Of a stretch of DNA of 64,000 nt, positions 1 through 8,790 are shown piece after piece. The notes below the pieces were generated by a model. It was not told the origin of the DNA. It was given only the letters and a program-made list of their open reading frames with translations, and ran no database searches. Every line of letters starts with the position of its first letter. Position 1 is the stretch's first letter. The position numbers and the translations under genes are program-made. The stretch comes from Marinomonas sp. IMCC 4694 (GTDB lineage: Bacteria > Pseudomonadota > Gammaproteobacteria > Pseudomonadales > Marinomonadaceae), in the NCBI RefSeq assembly GCF_008122525.1, contig NZ_VSRV01000001.1:2790001-2854000 (forward strand), written 5' to 3'.

Positions 1-78
1 ATCGTTCGCTAAACCTGCCAATAACACGTCACCAAACGACAGAACAGGGGCTTTGCCACGGGTAGAAATGTATTTCAT
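1..78 (-). CDS. thrC: Threonine synthase, N-terminal fragment
   Basis: The first 26 codons of a minus-strand gene that leaves the window at base 1. The translation begins MKYISTRGKAPVLSFGDVLL, the characteristic start of threonine synthase, the PLP enzyme that converts O-phosphohomoserine to threonine. The catalytic part is outside the window. It lies 15 bases downstream of hom on the same strand, so the two consecutive steps of threonine synthesis are almost certainly one transcript, as in Pseudomonas. Confidence 0.9.
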   Translation of the reverse strand, partial: MKYISTRGKAPVLSFGDVLLAGLAND

Positions 79-93
79 AAAATAGTGTCTCTC

Positions 94-1395
94 TTACGCC
101 AAGTTTTCAACACGAATGCGCTGTACCGTTCCTGCCACATCCGGCAAGGCTTCAATCGCCGCAATGGCCGCGTTCATATTGCGCTCTTTCACATCATGAG
201 TCATCACAACCAAAGGCACCAACTCGCTACCCTCACGTTCACGCTGAATCAAAGACTCAATGCTGATGTCGTTGTTCGATAAAATTTGCGTGATGTTCGC
301 CAATACACCGGCGCGGTCTTTGATCGTCATGTTCAGAAAAAAACCACACTCAATCTCTTCCACTGGCAAAATATCCACGCCAGACAATGCGTCAGCTTGG
401 AACGCCAAATGTGGCACACGATTGGTCGGATCTGCGGTTAGTGTGCGCGCTACGTCTATCACGTCAGCAATCACAGATGAACCAGTGGGTAACGCACCGG
501 CACCAGCACCATAAGTTAACGTTGGCCCGACCACATCGCCTTGCACCATGATGGCGTTCATCACACCGTTAACATTGGCCAATAATTGCTTATGTGAAAT
601 CAACGTCGGATGCACACGCAGCTCAATGCCCGCTTTAGAGCGACGCGCAATACCTAAATGCTTAATGGCATAACCAAGATCATCGGCAAACGCCACATCT
701 TCAGCGGTGATTCGGCTGATTCCTTCTGTGTAGGTTTTCTCAAACTGCAACGGAATACCAAACGCAATCGATGCCAAAATAGTCAATTTATGTGCAGCAT
801 CTATGCCTTCAATATCAAAAGTCGGATCAGCTTCGGCATACCCTAATGCTTGAGCTTCCGCGAGCACATCTTCAAAATTGCGACCTTTTTGGCTCATTTC
901 GGTCAGAATAAAATTACCGGTGCCATTTATAATACCAGCTAACCATTCAATACGATTCGCAGACAAGCCTTCACGGATTTGTTTGATAATAGGGATACCG
1001 CCAGCTACCGCGGCTTCAAACGCAACAATCACGCCTTTTTCTTGAGCCTTAGCAAAAATTTCATTGCCATGCTCAGCAATCAGAGCTTTATTGGCGGTGA
1101 CCACGTGCTTGCCATTCTCTATAGCAGTCAGTACCAACGCTTTCGCCACCGTAGTGCCACCAATGAGCTCAAGAACAATATCAATCTCTGGGTTATTCAC
1201 CACATCGAAAATATCACGAGTTACATTTATACCGGTGGTATCACATGCATCATTATCACGACGAGCGCCCACTTGCTCAATCGCAATACGGCGACCTACG
1301 CGTCGTGTAATCTCTTCAGCGTTGTCGCGAAGAATATTAAAACTGCCGGACCCCACTGTACCAAGTCCACAAATTCCGACTTTTACCGGTTTCAA
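94..1395 (-). CDS. hom: Homoserine dehydrogenase (monofunctional, with ACT domain)
   Basis: Reduces aspartate semialdehyde to homoserine with NAD(P)H, the branch-point step to threonine and methionine. From the start chosen here the protein has 433 residues. The dinucleotide fold opens with GLGTVG (about 10-15), the catalytic domain follows, and an ACT regulatory domain runs from about residue 352 (NMTIKDRAGVLANI), which suggests feedback control. I chose a TTG start at 1395 because family alignment begins at KPVKVGICGLG and a GGGG ribosome-binding site sits about 7 bases upstream. An in-frame ATG at 1452 would add 19 residues but lacks a clear binding site. There is no aspartokinase domain. 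thrC follows. Confidence 0.93.
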   Translation of the reverse strand: MKPVKVGICGLGTVGSGSFNILRDNAEEITRRVGRRIAIEQVGARRDNDACDTTGINVTRDIFDVVNNPEIDIVLELIGGTTVAKALVLTAIENGKHVVTANKALIAEHGNEIFAKAQEKGVIVAFEAAVAGGIPIIKQIREGLSANRIEWLAGIINGTGNFILTEMSQKGRNFEDVLAEAQALGYAEADPTFDIEGIDAAHKLTILASIAFGIPLQFEKTYTEGISRITAEDVAFADDLGYAIKHLGIARRSKAGIELRVHPTLISHKQLLANVNGVMNAIMVQGDVVGPTLTYGAGAGALPTGSSVIADVIDVARTLTADPTNRVPHLAFQADALSGVDILPVEEIECGFFLNMTIKDRAGVLANITQILSNNDISIESLIQREREGSELVPLVVMTHDVKERNMNAAIAAIEALPDVAGTVQRIRVENLA

Positions 1396-1556
1396 AACAA
1401 TACCCCACAGAGATGATTTAACATTTAAGTCATTCAGCGCCTTACTAGGCATTTTACTGAATGATAGATTCGCTCATTATAGCGCCAGTACGGCTCAAAC
1501 CCAACGTAGAAAAGGCTGAAGAAGCAGCATGTTTGGTGAAATATTTTGCAATAAGA

Positions 1557-2276
1557 CTACAATCCAAGTCGTTTTATTAGCTCAGCCGCTGGCAAATAAC
1601 CCGGTAAAAAAACCCCGTTCTCTAATACTATGCTCGGCGTACCTCTTACCCCCACTTCATTGCCTAACTTAAATTGATCTGCGACGGGATTAACACATTT
1701 ATTTTCAGGAACACTCGCCCCCAATTTTGCTTTCGACAACCATTCTTTAGGATTATCTGAACACCAAACACTCACCATTTTCGTATACACGTCTGATCCA
1801 ACACCCGCTCTTGGATAAGCCAAATAGCGCACCGTTACACCGGCTTCGTTGAGTATCGGCACTTCTTTGTGAAGCATTCGACAATAGCCACAGTCCACAT
1901 CGGTAAAAACGGTAATATGCGCTTTTTCGTTGTTGGCTTTGTAAACGATCATATCGGATTCTGGCAACACTTCTACTTTGGACAACTTCGCTTTTTCGGT
2001 TTCATTTTCAAGATTTGTTTTGTTGATACGAAATAGATCACCTGCAACAAAGTACTTACCGTCTTGAGTGACATGCAGCGTAGGACCATTTTTTAAGTCA
2101 ACAATGTACAAGCCGGAGCCTTCGTGCAATTCAGCTCGGTCCACTTCAAATTGCGGCAAGGCCGCTCGAACCGCGGATAAAACAGAGGATTCATCAGCAA
2201 ACAAGGTGCTTGAAAAGGAAAGCAACAACACATTTAAGATGGTAGTGCGAGAAAACAGACCAAGAACGTTCTTCAT
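1557..2276 (-). CDS. dsbC: Thiol:disulfide interchange protein DsbC
   Basis: Periplasmic disulfide isomerase of 239 residues. A signal peptide (about 1-27, ending near TLFA) precedes an N-terminal dimerisation domain, then a thioredoxin fold with the active-site pair C129-G-Y-C132 in DVDCGYCRML and a cis-proline region RGTPSIV near the C terminus. A second cysteine pair (VWC and NKC) matches the structural disulfide of DsbC. It is about 160 bases upstream of hom on the same strand. The dsbC-hom-thrC order is known from pseudomonads, where xerD usually lies upstream; xerD is absent here. Confidence 0.95.
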   Translation of the reverse strand: MKNVLGLFSRTTILNVLLLSFSSTLFADESSVLSAVRAALPQFEVDRAELHEGSGLYIVDLKNGPTLHVTQDGKYFVAGDLFRINKTNLENETEKAKLSKVEVLPESDMIVYKANNEKAHITVFTDVDCGYCRMLHKEVPILNEAGVTVRYLAYPRAGVGSDVYTKMVSVWCSDNPKEWLSKAKLGASVPENKCVNPVADQFKLGNEVGVRGTPSIVLENGVFLPGYLPAAELIKRLGL

Positions 2277-2350
2277 GAGAGCCTCAATGACAAAATATAA
2301 GTGTCCATTAGGCCATACGAGGTGGGGGAAGTTCCATTAAAAAATGTCAC

Positions 2351-2379
2351 AAAAAAAGGCGACTCGCGTCGCCTTTTTT
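2351..2379 (-). terminator. Rho-independent terminator after rplS
   Basis: A perfect GGCGAC / GTCGCC stem with a 4-base loop, flanked by A and T runs on both sides. Read on the minus strand it ends in seven T and lies 13 bases past the rplS stop, closing the rpsP-rplS operon. Confidence 0.9.
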
Positions 2380-2391
2380 AAATAAGAAAAA

Positions 2392-2754
2392 TTAACGTTT
2401 TGCCAATTTCTCTTTGATACGTGCAGATTTACCAGAACGCTCGCGTAGGTAGTAGATCTTAGCTTGACGCACGTCACCGCGGCGTTTAACTTCGATGCTT
2501 TCAACCAAAGGGCTGTACGTCTGGAAAGCACGCTCAACACCAATACCGCTGGAAATTTTACGAACGGTAAAGGCTGAGTTAAGGCCACGGTTACGCTTAG
2601 CAATAACAATACCTTCATAGGCTTGTAGGCGCTCGCGTGAACCTTCTTTAACTTTAACTTGAACGACAACAGTGTCACCAGGACCGAAGGCTGGGACATC
2701 TTTTGTCATCTGTTCAGCTTCAATTTGCTGAATCAGTTTAGTTTTATTACTCAT
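2392..2754 (-). CDS. rplS: 50S ribosomal protein L19
   Basis: Ribosomal protein of the 30S-50S interface, 120 residues (usual length about 115). Recognised by FGPGDTVVVQVKVKEGSRER, the segment AYEGIVIAKRNRG, and the C-terminal RRGDVRQAKIYYLRER. It is the last gene of the rpsP-rimM-trmD-rplS operon and is followed at once by a strong terminator. Nothing is unusual. Confidence 0.98.
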   Translation of the reverse strand: MSNKTKLIQQIEAEQMTKDVPAFGPGDTVVVQVKVKEGSRERLQAYEGIVIAKRNRGLNSAFTVRKISSGIGVERAFQTYSPLVESIEVKRRGDVRQAKIYYLRERSGKSARIKEKLAKR

Positions 2755-2823
2755 GGATGTGACTCCTAATGATATGGTTTATTATCAGCATGAAGGTTCT
2801 TCTTTCTGATAATCTCGCAATTC

Positions 2824-3576
2824 CTACTCTGCCGAGGTTGAATCTTCAGTTTCGCGAATAAACTCTTCTAACAACGACTGCTGTTCCTTGTCCAACTCAA
2901 GGTCTTGCAGAAGGTCTGGCCGGCGCTGCAAAGTTCTTACGAGCTTTTGCTTCAAACGCCAGCGCCTGATCTCCTCGTGGTTGCCACTAAGTAACACTGA
3001 TGGCACAGGTTCACCATTCAATATTTCGGGGCGAGTATAATGCGGGCAGTCCAACAGACCATCAGAAAATGAATCCTCATCCGCCGATGCTTGCTTTCCC
3101 AGCACTCCTGGTACCATACGAAATACAGCATCCATGAGCACCATAGCCGGCAACTCGCCACCGCTTAGGACAAAGTCGCCAATGGACCATTCTTCATCAA
3201 CCTGCGATTGAATCAAACGTTCATCAACGCCTTCATAGCGACCTGCTACCAGAATAAATTCTGCTTGCTTAGCAAGTTGCTGCACACCTTCTTGCGTTAG
3301 CGTACGCCCTTGAGGGGTCAGATAAATAACTTTTGCGTTCGGCACCAATAATTTGGCGCTGTCTATCGCATCTTTGAGAGGCTGCACTTTCATGAGCATC
3401 CCTGGACCACCACCATAAGGTCGATCGTCGACTGTTTTATGTTTGTCGTGAGTAAAATCGCGAGGATTAAAAAAATCCACTTCGATCAACCCAGACTTGA
3501 TGGCTCTGCCAGTTACACCGTATTGGGTAATGGCCTGAAACATCTCCGGAAAGAGCGATATAACGCTAACCTTCAC
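2824..3576 (-). CDS. trmD: tRNA (guanine-N1-)-methyltransferase
   Basis: Transfers a methyl group from S-adenosylmethionine to N1 of G37, next to the anticodon, and prevents +1 frameshifting. 250 residues, full length. The N-terminal SPOUT fold starts VSVISLFPEMF; the trefoil-knot segment SIGDFVLSGGELPAMVLMDA and the conserved DSF (SFSDGLLDCPHYTRP) are intact. It lies between rimM (22 bases upstream) and rplS (69 bases downstream), the standard operon order. Confidence 0.98.
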   Translation of the reverse strand: MKVSVISLFPEMFQAITQYGVTGRAIKSGLIEVDFFNPRDFTHDKHKTVDDRPYGGGPGMLMKVQPLKDAIDSAKLLVPNAKVIYLTPQGRTLTQEGVQQLAKQAEFILVAGRYEGVDERLIQSQVDEEWSIGDFVLSGGELPAMVLMDAVFRMVPGVLGKQASADEDSFSDGLLDCPHYTRPEILNGEPVPSVLLSGNHEEIRRWRLKQKLVRTLQRRPDLLQDLELDKEQQSLLEEFIRETEDSTSAE

Positions 3577-3598
3577 GTTGTGACCTCAGCTTATCTGT

Positions 3599-4144
3599 TT
3601 AAAATTCTGGATCCCAGTCAACGACCATTTCCTGACGCTCTAAATCAATGTTTAAAACGTAAGTACCTGGAGCATAGGGAATCAATCGTTCTTCACGATC
3701 AAAGCTACCTTCACACGCACGGACAACAACTACATCATTCGCACCGGTTTCCATCAGTTGAGAAACCGCCCCCAAAAGGATACCCTCTTTGGTAATAACC
3801 CTCAGACCTTCCAGTTGACTCCAGTAATAATCACCTTCATCCAGTTCTGGCAATTCTGCTGCATCAATATAAACGTCCATACCGCAGATATCTTTTACTT
3901 GATCCCTGTCGCTATAACCCTTAACTGACGCGACCAAACCACGCCCTTGCAGACGACCTTGGCTTAACTCAATGGCTTTCCACCCACTAGGGGTTTTCAA
4001 CCACCAATGCTTGTAATCAAAGATTCCTTGCATTGGGTCGGTATGGGAATATAACTTTACCCACCCTTTAACACCGAACACGGATGTAATGCGTCCAACG
4101 ACAAGAGCTTGCTCAGGAGCAGCCGCTTGTTTTAATGTAGACAT
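3599..4144 (-). CDS. rimM: Ribosome maturation factor RimM
   Basis: Assists late assembly of the 30S head by binding S19. 181 residues: an N-terminal RimM barrel (VVGRITSVFGVKGWVKLYS) and a C-terminal PRC-barrel (GDYYWSQLEGLRV ... LIPYAPGTYVLNIDLE). Spacing to rpsP is 15 bases and to trmD 22 bases, so translation is probably coupled in this operon. Confidence 0.97.
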   Translation of the reverse strand: MSTLKQAAAPEQALVVGRITSVFGVKGWVKLYSHTDPMQGIFDYKHWWLKTPSGWKAIELSQGRLQGRGLVASVKGYSDRDQVKDICGMDVYIDAAELPELDEGDYYWSQLEGLRVITKEGILLGAVSQLMETGANDVVVVRACEGSFDREERLIPYAPGTYVLNIDLERQEMVVDWDPEF

Positions 4145-4159
4145 AGCATTACCTCAGTG

Positions 4160-4408
4160 TTAAGCGCTTTTGCTAGCATCTTTTATAAGCTGCGCAGCAC
4201 GGTCAGAAAGTTGAGCGCCTTGGCTAACCCAATGATTTACGCGCTCTAAATCCACACGTAAACGCTCTTCTTGACCACGAGCAACCGGGTTAAAGAAACC
4301 CAAACGCTCGATATAACGACCATCACGTGCACGACGGCTATCAGCCACGTTCAAATGATAGAATGGGCGCTTTTTAGAGCCACCACGAGAAAGACGAATA
4401 GTTACCAT
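4160..4408 (-). CDS. rpsP: 30S ribosomal protein S16
   Basis: 82-residue ribosomal protein of the 30S body. The start MVTIRLSRGGSKKRPFYHL is diagnostic, and RDGRYIERLGFFNP follows. First gene of the rpsP-rimM-trmD-rplS operon; its promoter must lie in 4409-4511, between it and the ffh terminator. Confidence 0.98.
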   Translation of the reverse strand: MVTIRLSRGGSKKRPFYHLNVADSRRARDGRYIERLGFFNPVARGQEERLRVDLERVNHWVSQGAQLSDRAAQLIKDASKSA

Positions 4409-4511
4409 ATGATTGGTTCCTTATTGCTTAACGAAACACCCCTTGCCGAGTCGAATTTTTGACTCATACTACAAGAAGGCGGCATATTCTAGTCGATAAA
4501 CTAGAAAAACA

Positions 4512-4534
4512 AAAGGACGAATCACTCGCCCTTT
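4512..4534 (-). terminator. Terminator after ffh
   Basis: Read on the minus strand, AAAGGGCGA pairs with TCGTCCTTT (one G-U pair, 5-base loop) and is followed by TTGTTTTT. It lies about 65 bases after the ffh stop and separates ffh from the rpsP operon. Confidence 0.75.
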
Positions 4535-4600
4535 CACTTTTATTAGAAGTTTTTTCAATCCTCCAATAAAAACAAAGAAATACTAATTCAAATTATGAGG

Positions 4601-5965
4601 CTAACGACCTCCTGGAAAACCACCAGGCATCATTCCACCCAGCCCACGCATCATTTTCTGCATGCCACCTTTGGCGGTCATCTTCTTCATCATTTTCTGC
4701 ATTTGCTTGTGCTGTTTGAGCAATCGATTCAAATCTTGAATCTGCAAGCCTGCCCCCGCTGAAATACGTTTTTTGCGTGATCCATTAATCACATCGGGAT
4801 TACGACGCTCTGCCCTTGTCATAGAATTAATCAAGGCTTCCATTTGAACAAACATCTTGTCATTTACTTTGTCTTGAATATTGCCCAGTTGCCCCATACC
4901 AGGAAGCTTGTCTAACATGGAACTCATTCCGCCCATGTTTTTCATTTGCTGCAGCTGCTCTTTAAAATCCTCTAGATCAAAGCCTTTGCCTTTCTTCAGT
5001 TTTCCAGCCAGCTTTTCTGCTTTATCTTTATCAATCTGCTGTTCGGCTTGCTCAATTAAGGACAACATGTCACCCATACCAAGTATGCGCGACGCCAAAC
5101 GATCTGGATGGAAAGGCTCTAAAGCATCGGTCTTCTCACCCACGCCCAAGAATTTAATTGGCTTACCGGTGATATGACGAACCGACAAAGCCGCACCGCC
5201 ACGGGCATCACCGTCTGTTTTCGTTAAGATAACACCGGTCAAAGGCAACACATCACCAAACGCTTTTGCGGTGTTTGCTGCATCTTGCCCGGTCATGGCG
5301 TCTACCACAAACAAGGTCTCGATTGGATTCACCGCCGCATGCAAGGCTTTTATTTCAGCCATCATGTCGTCATCGATAGCGAGGCGACCTGCAGTATCGA
5401 TAATCAAAACGTCTTTGTGGGCTTTTTTCGCATAATCGATGGCATTGTTGACAATATCGATTGGCTTCTGCGACAAATCACTCGGAATGAAATCCACACC
5501 AACTTCGCCTGCAAGGGTCTCAAGCTGCTTAATGGCCGCAGGACGATAAACGTCGGCACTCACAACCGATACCGATTTTTTCTCACGCTCTTTTAGGTAT
5601 TTAGCCAGTTTTGCCGCCGAGGTGGTTTTACCGGCTCCTTGCAAACCAGCCAGCAAGATGATCGCCGGACGAGCAACACGAAGGTTCAGTCCATCGTTGG
5701 CTTGGCCCATCACATTTTCAAGTTCCTGCTTAACGATCTTCAGGAAAACTTGACCAGGACTTAAGCTTTTTGATACCTCAGTACCAATGGCACGTTCTTT
5801 AACCGCAGCAATGAAATCTCTGACCACGGGCAAAGCAACATCGGCCTCAAGCAGCGCCATGCGTACATCGCGCAGTACTTCCTGTATATTATCTTCAGTA
5901 AGTTTCGCTCGCCCTCGAATACGATCAAGCGAAGAAGTTAAACGATTCGATAAATTGTCGAACAT
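4601..5965 (-). CDS. ffh: Signal recognition particle protein Ffh
   Basis: GTPase that binds 4.5S RNA and signal peptides and, with FtsY, brings nascent membrane proteins to SecYEG. 454 residues, full length. An N-domain helical bundle comes first (1 to about 95), then the G domain with P-loop GLQGAGKTT (107-115), DTAGR and TKTDGDARGG, then a methionine-rich M domain (QMKNMGGMSSMLDKLPGMG, KQMQKMMKKM) ending in a Gly/Met/Pro tail. Divergent from the CcsA-like gene, an arrangement common in gammaproteobacteria. Confidence 0.98.
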   Translation of the reverse strand: MFDNLSNRLTSSLDRIRGRAKLTEDNIQEVLRDVRMALLEADVALPVVRDFIAAVKERAIGTEVSKSLSPGQVFLKIVKQELENVMGQANDGLNLRVARPAIILLAGLQGAGKTTSAAKLAKYLKEREKKSVSVVSADVYRPAAIKQLETLAGEVGVDFIPSDLSQKPIDIVNNAIDYAKKAHKDVLIIDTAGRLAIDDDMMAEIKALHAAVNPIETLFVVDAMTGQDAANTAKAFGDVLPLTGVILTKTDGDARGGAALSVRHITGKPIKFLGVGEKTDALEPFHPDRLASRILGMGDMLSLIEQAEQQIDKDKAEKLAGKLKKGKGFDLEDFKEQLQQMKNMGGMSSMLDKLPGMGQLGNIQDKVNDKMFVQMEALINSMTRAERRNPDVINGSRKKRISAGAGLQIQDLNRLLKQHKQMQKMMKKMTAKGGMQKMMRGLGGMMPGGFPGGR

Positions 5966-6094
5966 ATAGCCCTCAAATTTTAGCTCTTAATGGAAAAAAC
6001 CTACGGTTTCAGTTTATCCAAGGTGAAATTGCCTCTATTATAACGGATAAATGATTACCACCCTATACCTTTACCCTGCGGAACCTTTAGTTTC

Positions 6095-6877
6095 ATGACT
6101 CAATTATTGTTATGGCTTGCTTGCATTGCGTGTTTAATGGCCGGCGCAGCGTATTTTTTACGCCCCAAGAACGCAACGACTCATTATATCGGTGTCATTG
6201 CTATCATTGTTCACACAGCCTCATTAATACAGCTACTATTAAGCCACGATGGATTTACCTTTCTCACCATAGGCCTGTTAATTGCACTTATTGGCAACAG
6301 TCTTCTGTGGCTAAGTAACCGCAGCAAAGACCTATCTTTGTTGCTGGGCACCGCCTTTTCTTTAGGGGCCATTGTTATTGCGCTCAATGCAATTAACCCT
6401 TGGGACCTTACACAACTGCGCAGCAACTCTTGGGGAACAAGCGCTCACATTCTTATTGCTTCCGTCGCTTACAGCTTATTTACGGCGGCCTGCGGCGTTG
6501 GCATTCTACTGGCAATGCAAGAATACCAATTAAAACACCACAAATTAAAACAATTATTAAGAGTGCCGCCACTGCAAACATTAGAGCAAGTCATGTTTGA
6601 GTTTATTTGGGCGGCCTTCATTCTACTGACCTTAACGATTGCTACTGGATTTTACTTCATCGAGGACATGTTTGCTCAACACCTGGTGCATAAAACCTTC
6701 TTTACTATGGCATCATGGTGCGTATTTTCCGGACTACTAATAGGACGACATTTCGCCGGCTGGCGCGGACAATTAGCCGTAAAATTGACCGTTAGCGGTT
6801 TCTTTTTGTTGATGTTAGGCTACTTTGGCAGCCGAATTGTATTGCAAATTTTACGACACGGATCAACGATGTCATAA
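6095..6877 (+). CDS. CcsA/YpjD-family integral membrane protein
   Basis: A 260-residue polytopic protein with about eight hydrophobic segments. It belongs to the cytochrome c assembly (CcsA/CcmC-like) family as found in YpjD. A conserved tryptophan segment (FEFIWAAFILLTLTIATGFY) and histidines between helices (for example LVHKTFF, GRHFAGWRG) fit heme-handling relatives. In Escherichia coli ypjD lies beside ffh and a CorB-type gene (yfjD), exactly as here, which points to a shared role in divalent-cation handling rather than cytochrome maturation. That role is inferred from neighbourhood only. Confidence 0.85.
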   Translation: MTQLLLWLACIACLMAGAAYFLRPKNATTHYIGVIAIIVHTASLIQLLLSHDGFTFLTIGLLIALIGNSLLWLSNRSKDLSLLLGTAFSLGAIVIALNAINPWDLTQLRSNSWGTSAHILIASVAYSLFTAACGVGILLAMQEYQLKHHKLKQLLRVPPLQTLEQVMFEFIWAAFILLTLTIATGFYFIEDMFAQHLVHKTFFTMASWCVFSGLLIGRHFAGWRGQLAVKLTVSGFFLLMLGYFGSRIVLQILRHGSTMS

Positions 6878-6945
6878 AGTATGTTTGACACTCACAACGT
6901 AAGAACCAATAATCAGACCATATTAACCGTTGAGGCGATCCTTTT

Positions 6946-8202
6946 TTGAACGAAGTACCTATCAGTGTTCTTAGTGGAATACTTGCTTGTCTTATCTTAC
7001 TTTCTGCTTTTTTTTCGAGTTCCGAAACGGGTATGTTATCGATTAATAAATATCGACTCAAACACCTAGTCAAAAACAAGAACAAATCAGCCATAAAAGT
7101 AAGCTCTCTCCTAGAACGACCAGACAGACTGATTGGCGTCATTTTAATTGGGAACAACTTTGTAAACATTCTCGCTTCTGCGATTGCAACCATTATCGCC
7201 GTGCGCATATGGGGAGACGCTGGCGTTGCCATCGCCACCGCCGCCCTCACGATGATTGTGCTAATTTTTGCGGAGGTCACACCCAAAACACTGGCGGCCA
7301 TCCACCCTGAAAGAATCGCTTTCCCGGCTTCTTGGGTACTCGCTATATTATTAAAAGTGCTTTACCCGTTGGTGTTTTTAGTTAACACCATTTCTAACGG
7401 CTTATTGCGCTTAATTGGTGTTAATGCAGCACAAAATAATCACAACACTCTGGACTCTGAAGAGCTCAGAACCGTGGTCAATGAAGCCAGCGGCCTTATC
7501 CCTGCGGCCCACCAAGAAATGTTAATTTCCATTCTTGATCTTGAAAAAGTGTCTGTCGAAGACATCATGATCCCACGCAATGAAGTCATCGGTATCGACA
7601 TTGAAGACTCCATTGAAGAGATCATTGAACAAATTTGCCAAAGCAGACACACACGAATGCCCGTTTATAACGGTGAAATCAACAAGGTCATTGGCATTCT
7701 ACATGCTCGTCATGCGGCGGTGTTTTTACGCGACCCAACACCATCTAAAGCAGCACTATTGAAAGCTACGGTGGAACCATATTTCATCCCAGAAAGCACA
7801 TCACTCAACACTGTGCTGCTAAACTTCCAAAAAGATCACCAGCAAATGGGCATTGTCGTAGATGAGTACGGTGATGTTCAGGGCATTGCCGCACTGGAAG
7901 ACGTATTAGAAGAAATAGTAGGCGAATTCACGCCGCCTACCCAAGATGAAGAAGAAGAGATCCAAACCCTCGATGACGGCTCTTTCAGAATTGAAGGATC
8001 AACTCATATTCGAGAAATCAACAAAACACTTAATTGGCATTTGCCGACAGATGGACCAAAAACACTCAACGGCCTAATCATAGAAACACTGGAATTCATC
8101 CCTGAGCACCCCATCAGCTTGTGGGTTGGCCATTACATGATTGAAATTCAAGCCATCGAAGACAAAGTGGTTAAGTACGCCAAACTTCAGTTAAAACGGT
8201 AA
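6946..8202 (+). CDS. HlyC/CorC-family transporter (CorB/YfjD type)
   Basis: 418-residue inner-membrane protein related to magnesium/cobalt efflux factors CorB and CorC. Domains in order: DUF21/CNNM transmembrane region (about 1-185, with FFSSSETGMLSINKYRLKHL), paired CBS domains (about 200-330, starting VEDIMIPRNEV), and a CorC_HlyC domain (about 345-415). Translation starts at TTG 6946, with GAGGCG about 9 bases upstream; no better start is visible. It is 68 bases downstream of the CcsA-like gene and 9 bases upstream of a Nudix gene, so the three probably form one transcript. Confidence 0.92.
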   Translation: MNEVPISVLSGILACLILLSAFFSSSETGMLSINKYRLKHLVKNKNKSAIKVSSLLERPDRLIGVILIGNNFVNILASAIATIIAVRIWGDAGVAIATAALTMIVLIFAEVTPKTLAAIHPERIAFPASWVLAILLKVLYPLVFLVNTISNGLLRLIGVNAAQNNHNTLDSEELRTVVNEASGLIPAAHQEMLISILDLEKVSVEDIMIPRNEVIGIDIEDSIEEIIEQICQSRHTRMPVYNGEINKVIGILHARHAAVFLRDPTPSKAALLKATVEPYFIPESTSLNTVLLNFQKDHQQMGIVVDEYGDVQGIAALEDVLEEIVGEFTPPTQDEEEEIQTLDDGSFRIEGSTHIREINKTLNWHLPTDGPKTLNGLIIETLEFIPEHPISLWVGHYMIEIQAIEDKVVKYAKLQLKR

Positions 8203-8211
8203 GGAAATGCT

Positions 8212-8757
8212 ATGAGATATTGTCCGCAATGTGGTCATGCTGTTCATATGTGCATTCCACCGGGTGACAATCGCACTAGGGCTGTTTGCCCTAGCTGTGA
8301 ATTTATTGATTACGATAATCCAAGGATCATCACTGGGACATTGCCCCTTTATAAGGGAAAAATACTTTTGTGTCGCCGAAACATTGAACCACGCCTTGGG
8401 TTTTGGACGCTACCCGCAGGCTTCATGGAGAACAAAGAAACCACCTCAGAAGGCGCACTCAGAGAGACATTGGAAGAAAGCGGGTCTGTGGCAATATGCA
8501 AACAAGCTTTTAGCATGATCAGCATTCCGCACATAAATCAGGTTCACCTGTTTTATCTTGCCGAGCTGGAACAAGATGATTTTCATGCTACAGAAGAAAG
8601 CTCAGAGGTATCCCTGTTTGCCTTAGAGGATATTCCTTGGGATGAGCTGGCGTTTAGCAGCGTTACCAAAACGCTCTCTTTGTTCATAGAGGACCACAAA
8701 AAAGGCCATTATGGCTTTCATGAAGACACTATTTTTCTAAACAATACCTACGAATAA
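8212..8757 (+). CDS. Zinc-ribbon Nudix hydrolase
   Basis: 181 residues. An N-terminal four-cysteine zinc ribbon (CPQCGH ... CPSCEF) is followed by a Nudix domain with the box GFMENKETTSEGALRETLEE, which fits GX5EX7REUXEEXGU. Such proteins cleave nucleoside diphosphate-linked compounds such as ADP-ribose, NADH or FAD; the substrate cannot be read from sequence. It follows the CorB-like gene after 9 bases. It is shorter than NudC and lacks NudC's N-terminal domain; a separate NudC lies at 21787-22608. Confidence 0.9.
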   Translation: MRYCPQCGHAVHMCIPPGDNRTRAVCPSCEFIDYDNPRIITGTLPLYKGKILLCRRNIEPRLGFWTLPAGFMENKETTSEGALRETLEESGSVAICKQAFSMISIPHINQVHLFYLAELEQDDFHATEESSEVSLFALEDIPWDELAFSSVTKTLSLFIEDHKKGHYGFHEDTIFLNNTYE

Positions 8758-8790
8758 CCAAACGCATTTCACAGAATAACGGACGAAGCA

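Noticed and set aside
979..1416. Plus-strand open frame of 145 codons opposite hom
   Set aside because: It lies entirely antisense to a conserved gene, has no family match and no ribosome-binding site.
2337..2699. Minus-strand 120-codon frame overlapping rplS
   Set aside because: Same strand but different frame to ribosomal protein L19; a shadow with low-complexity translation.
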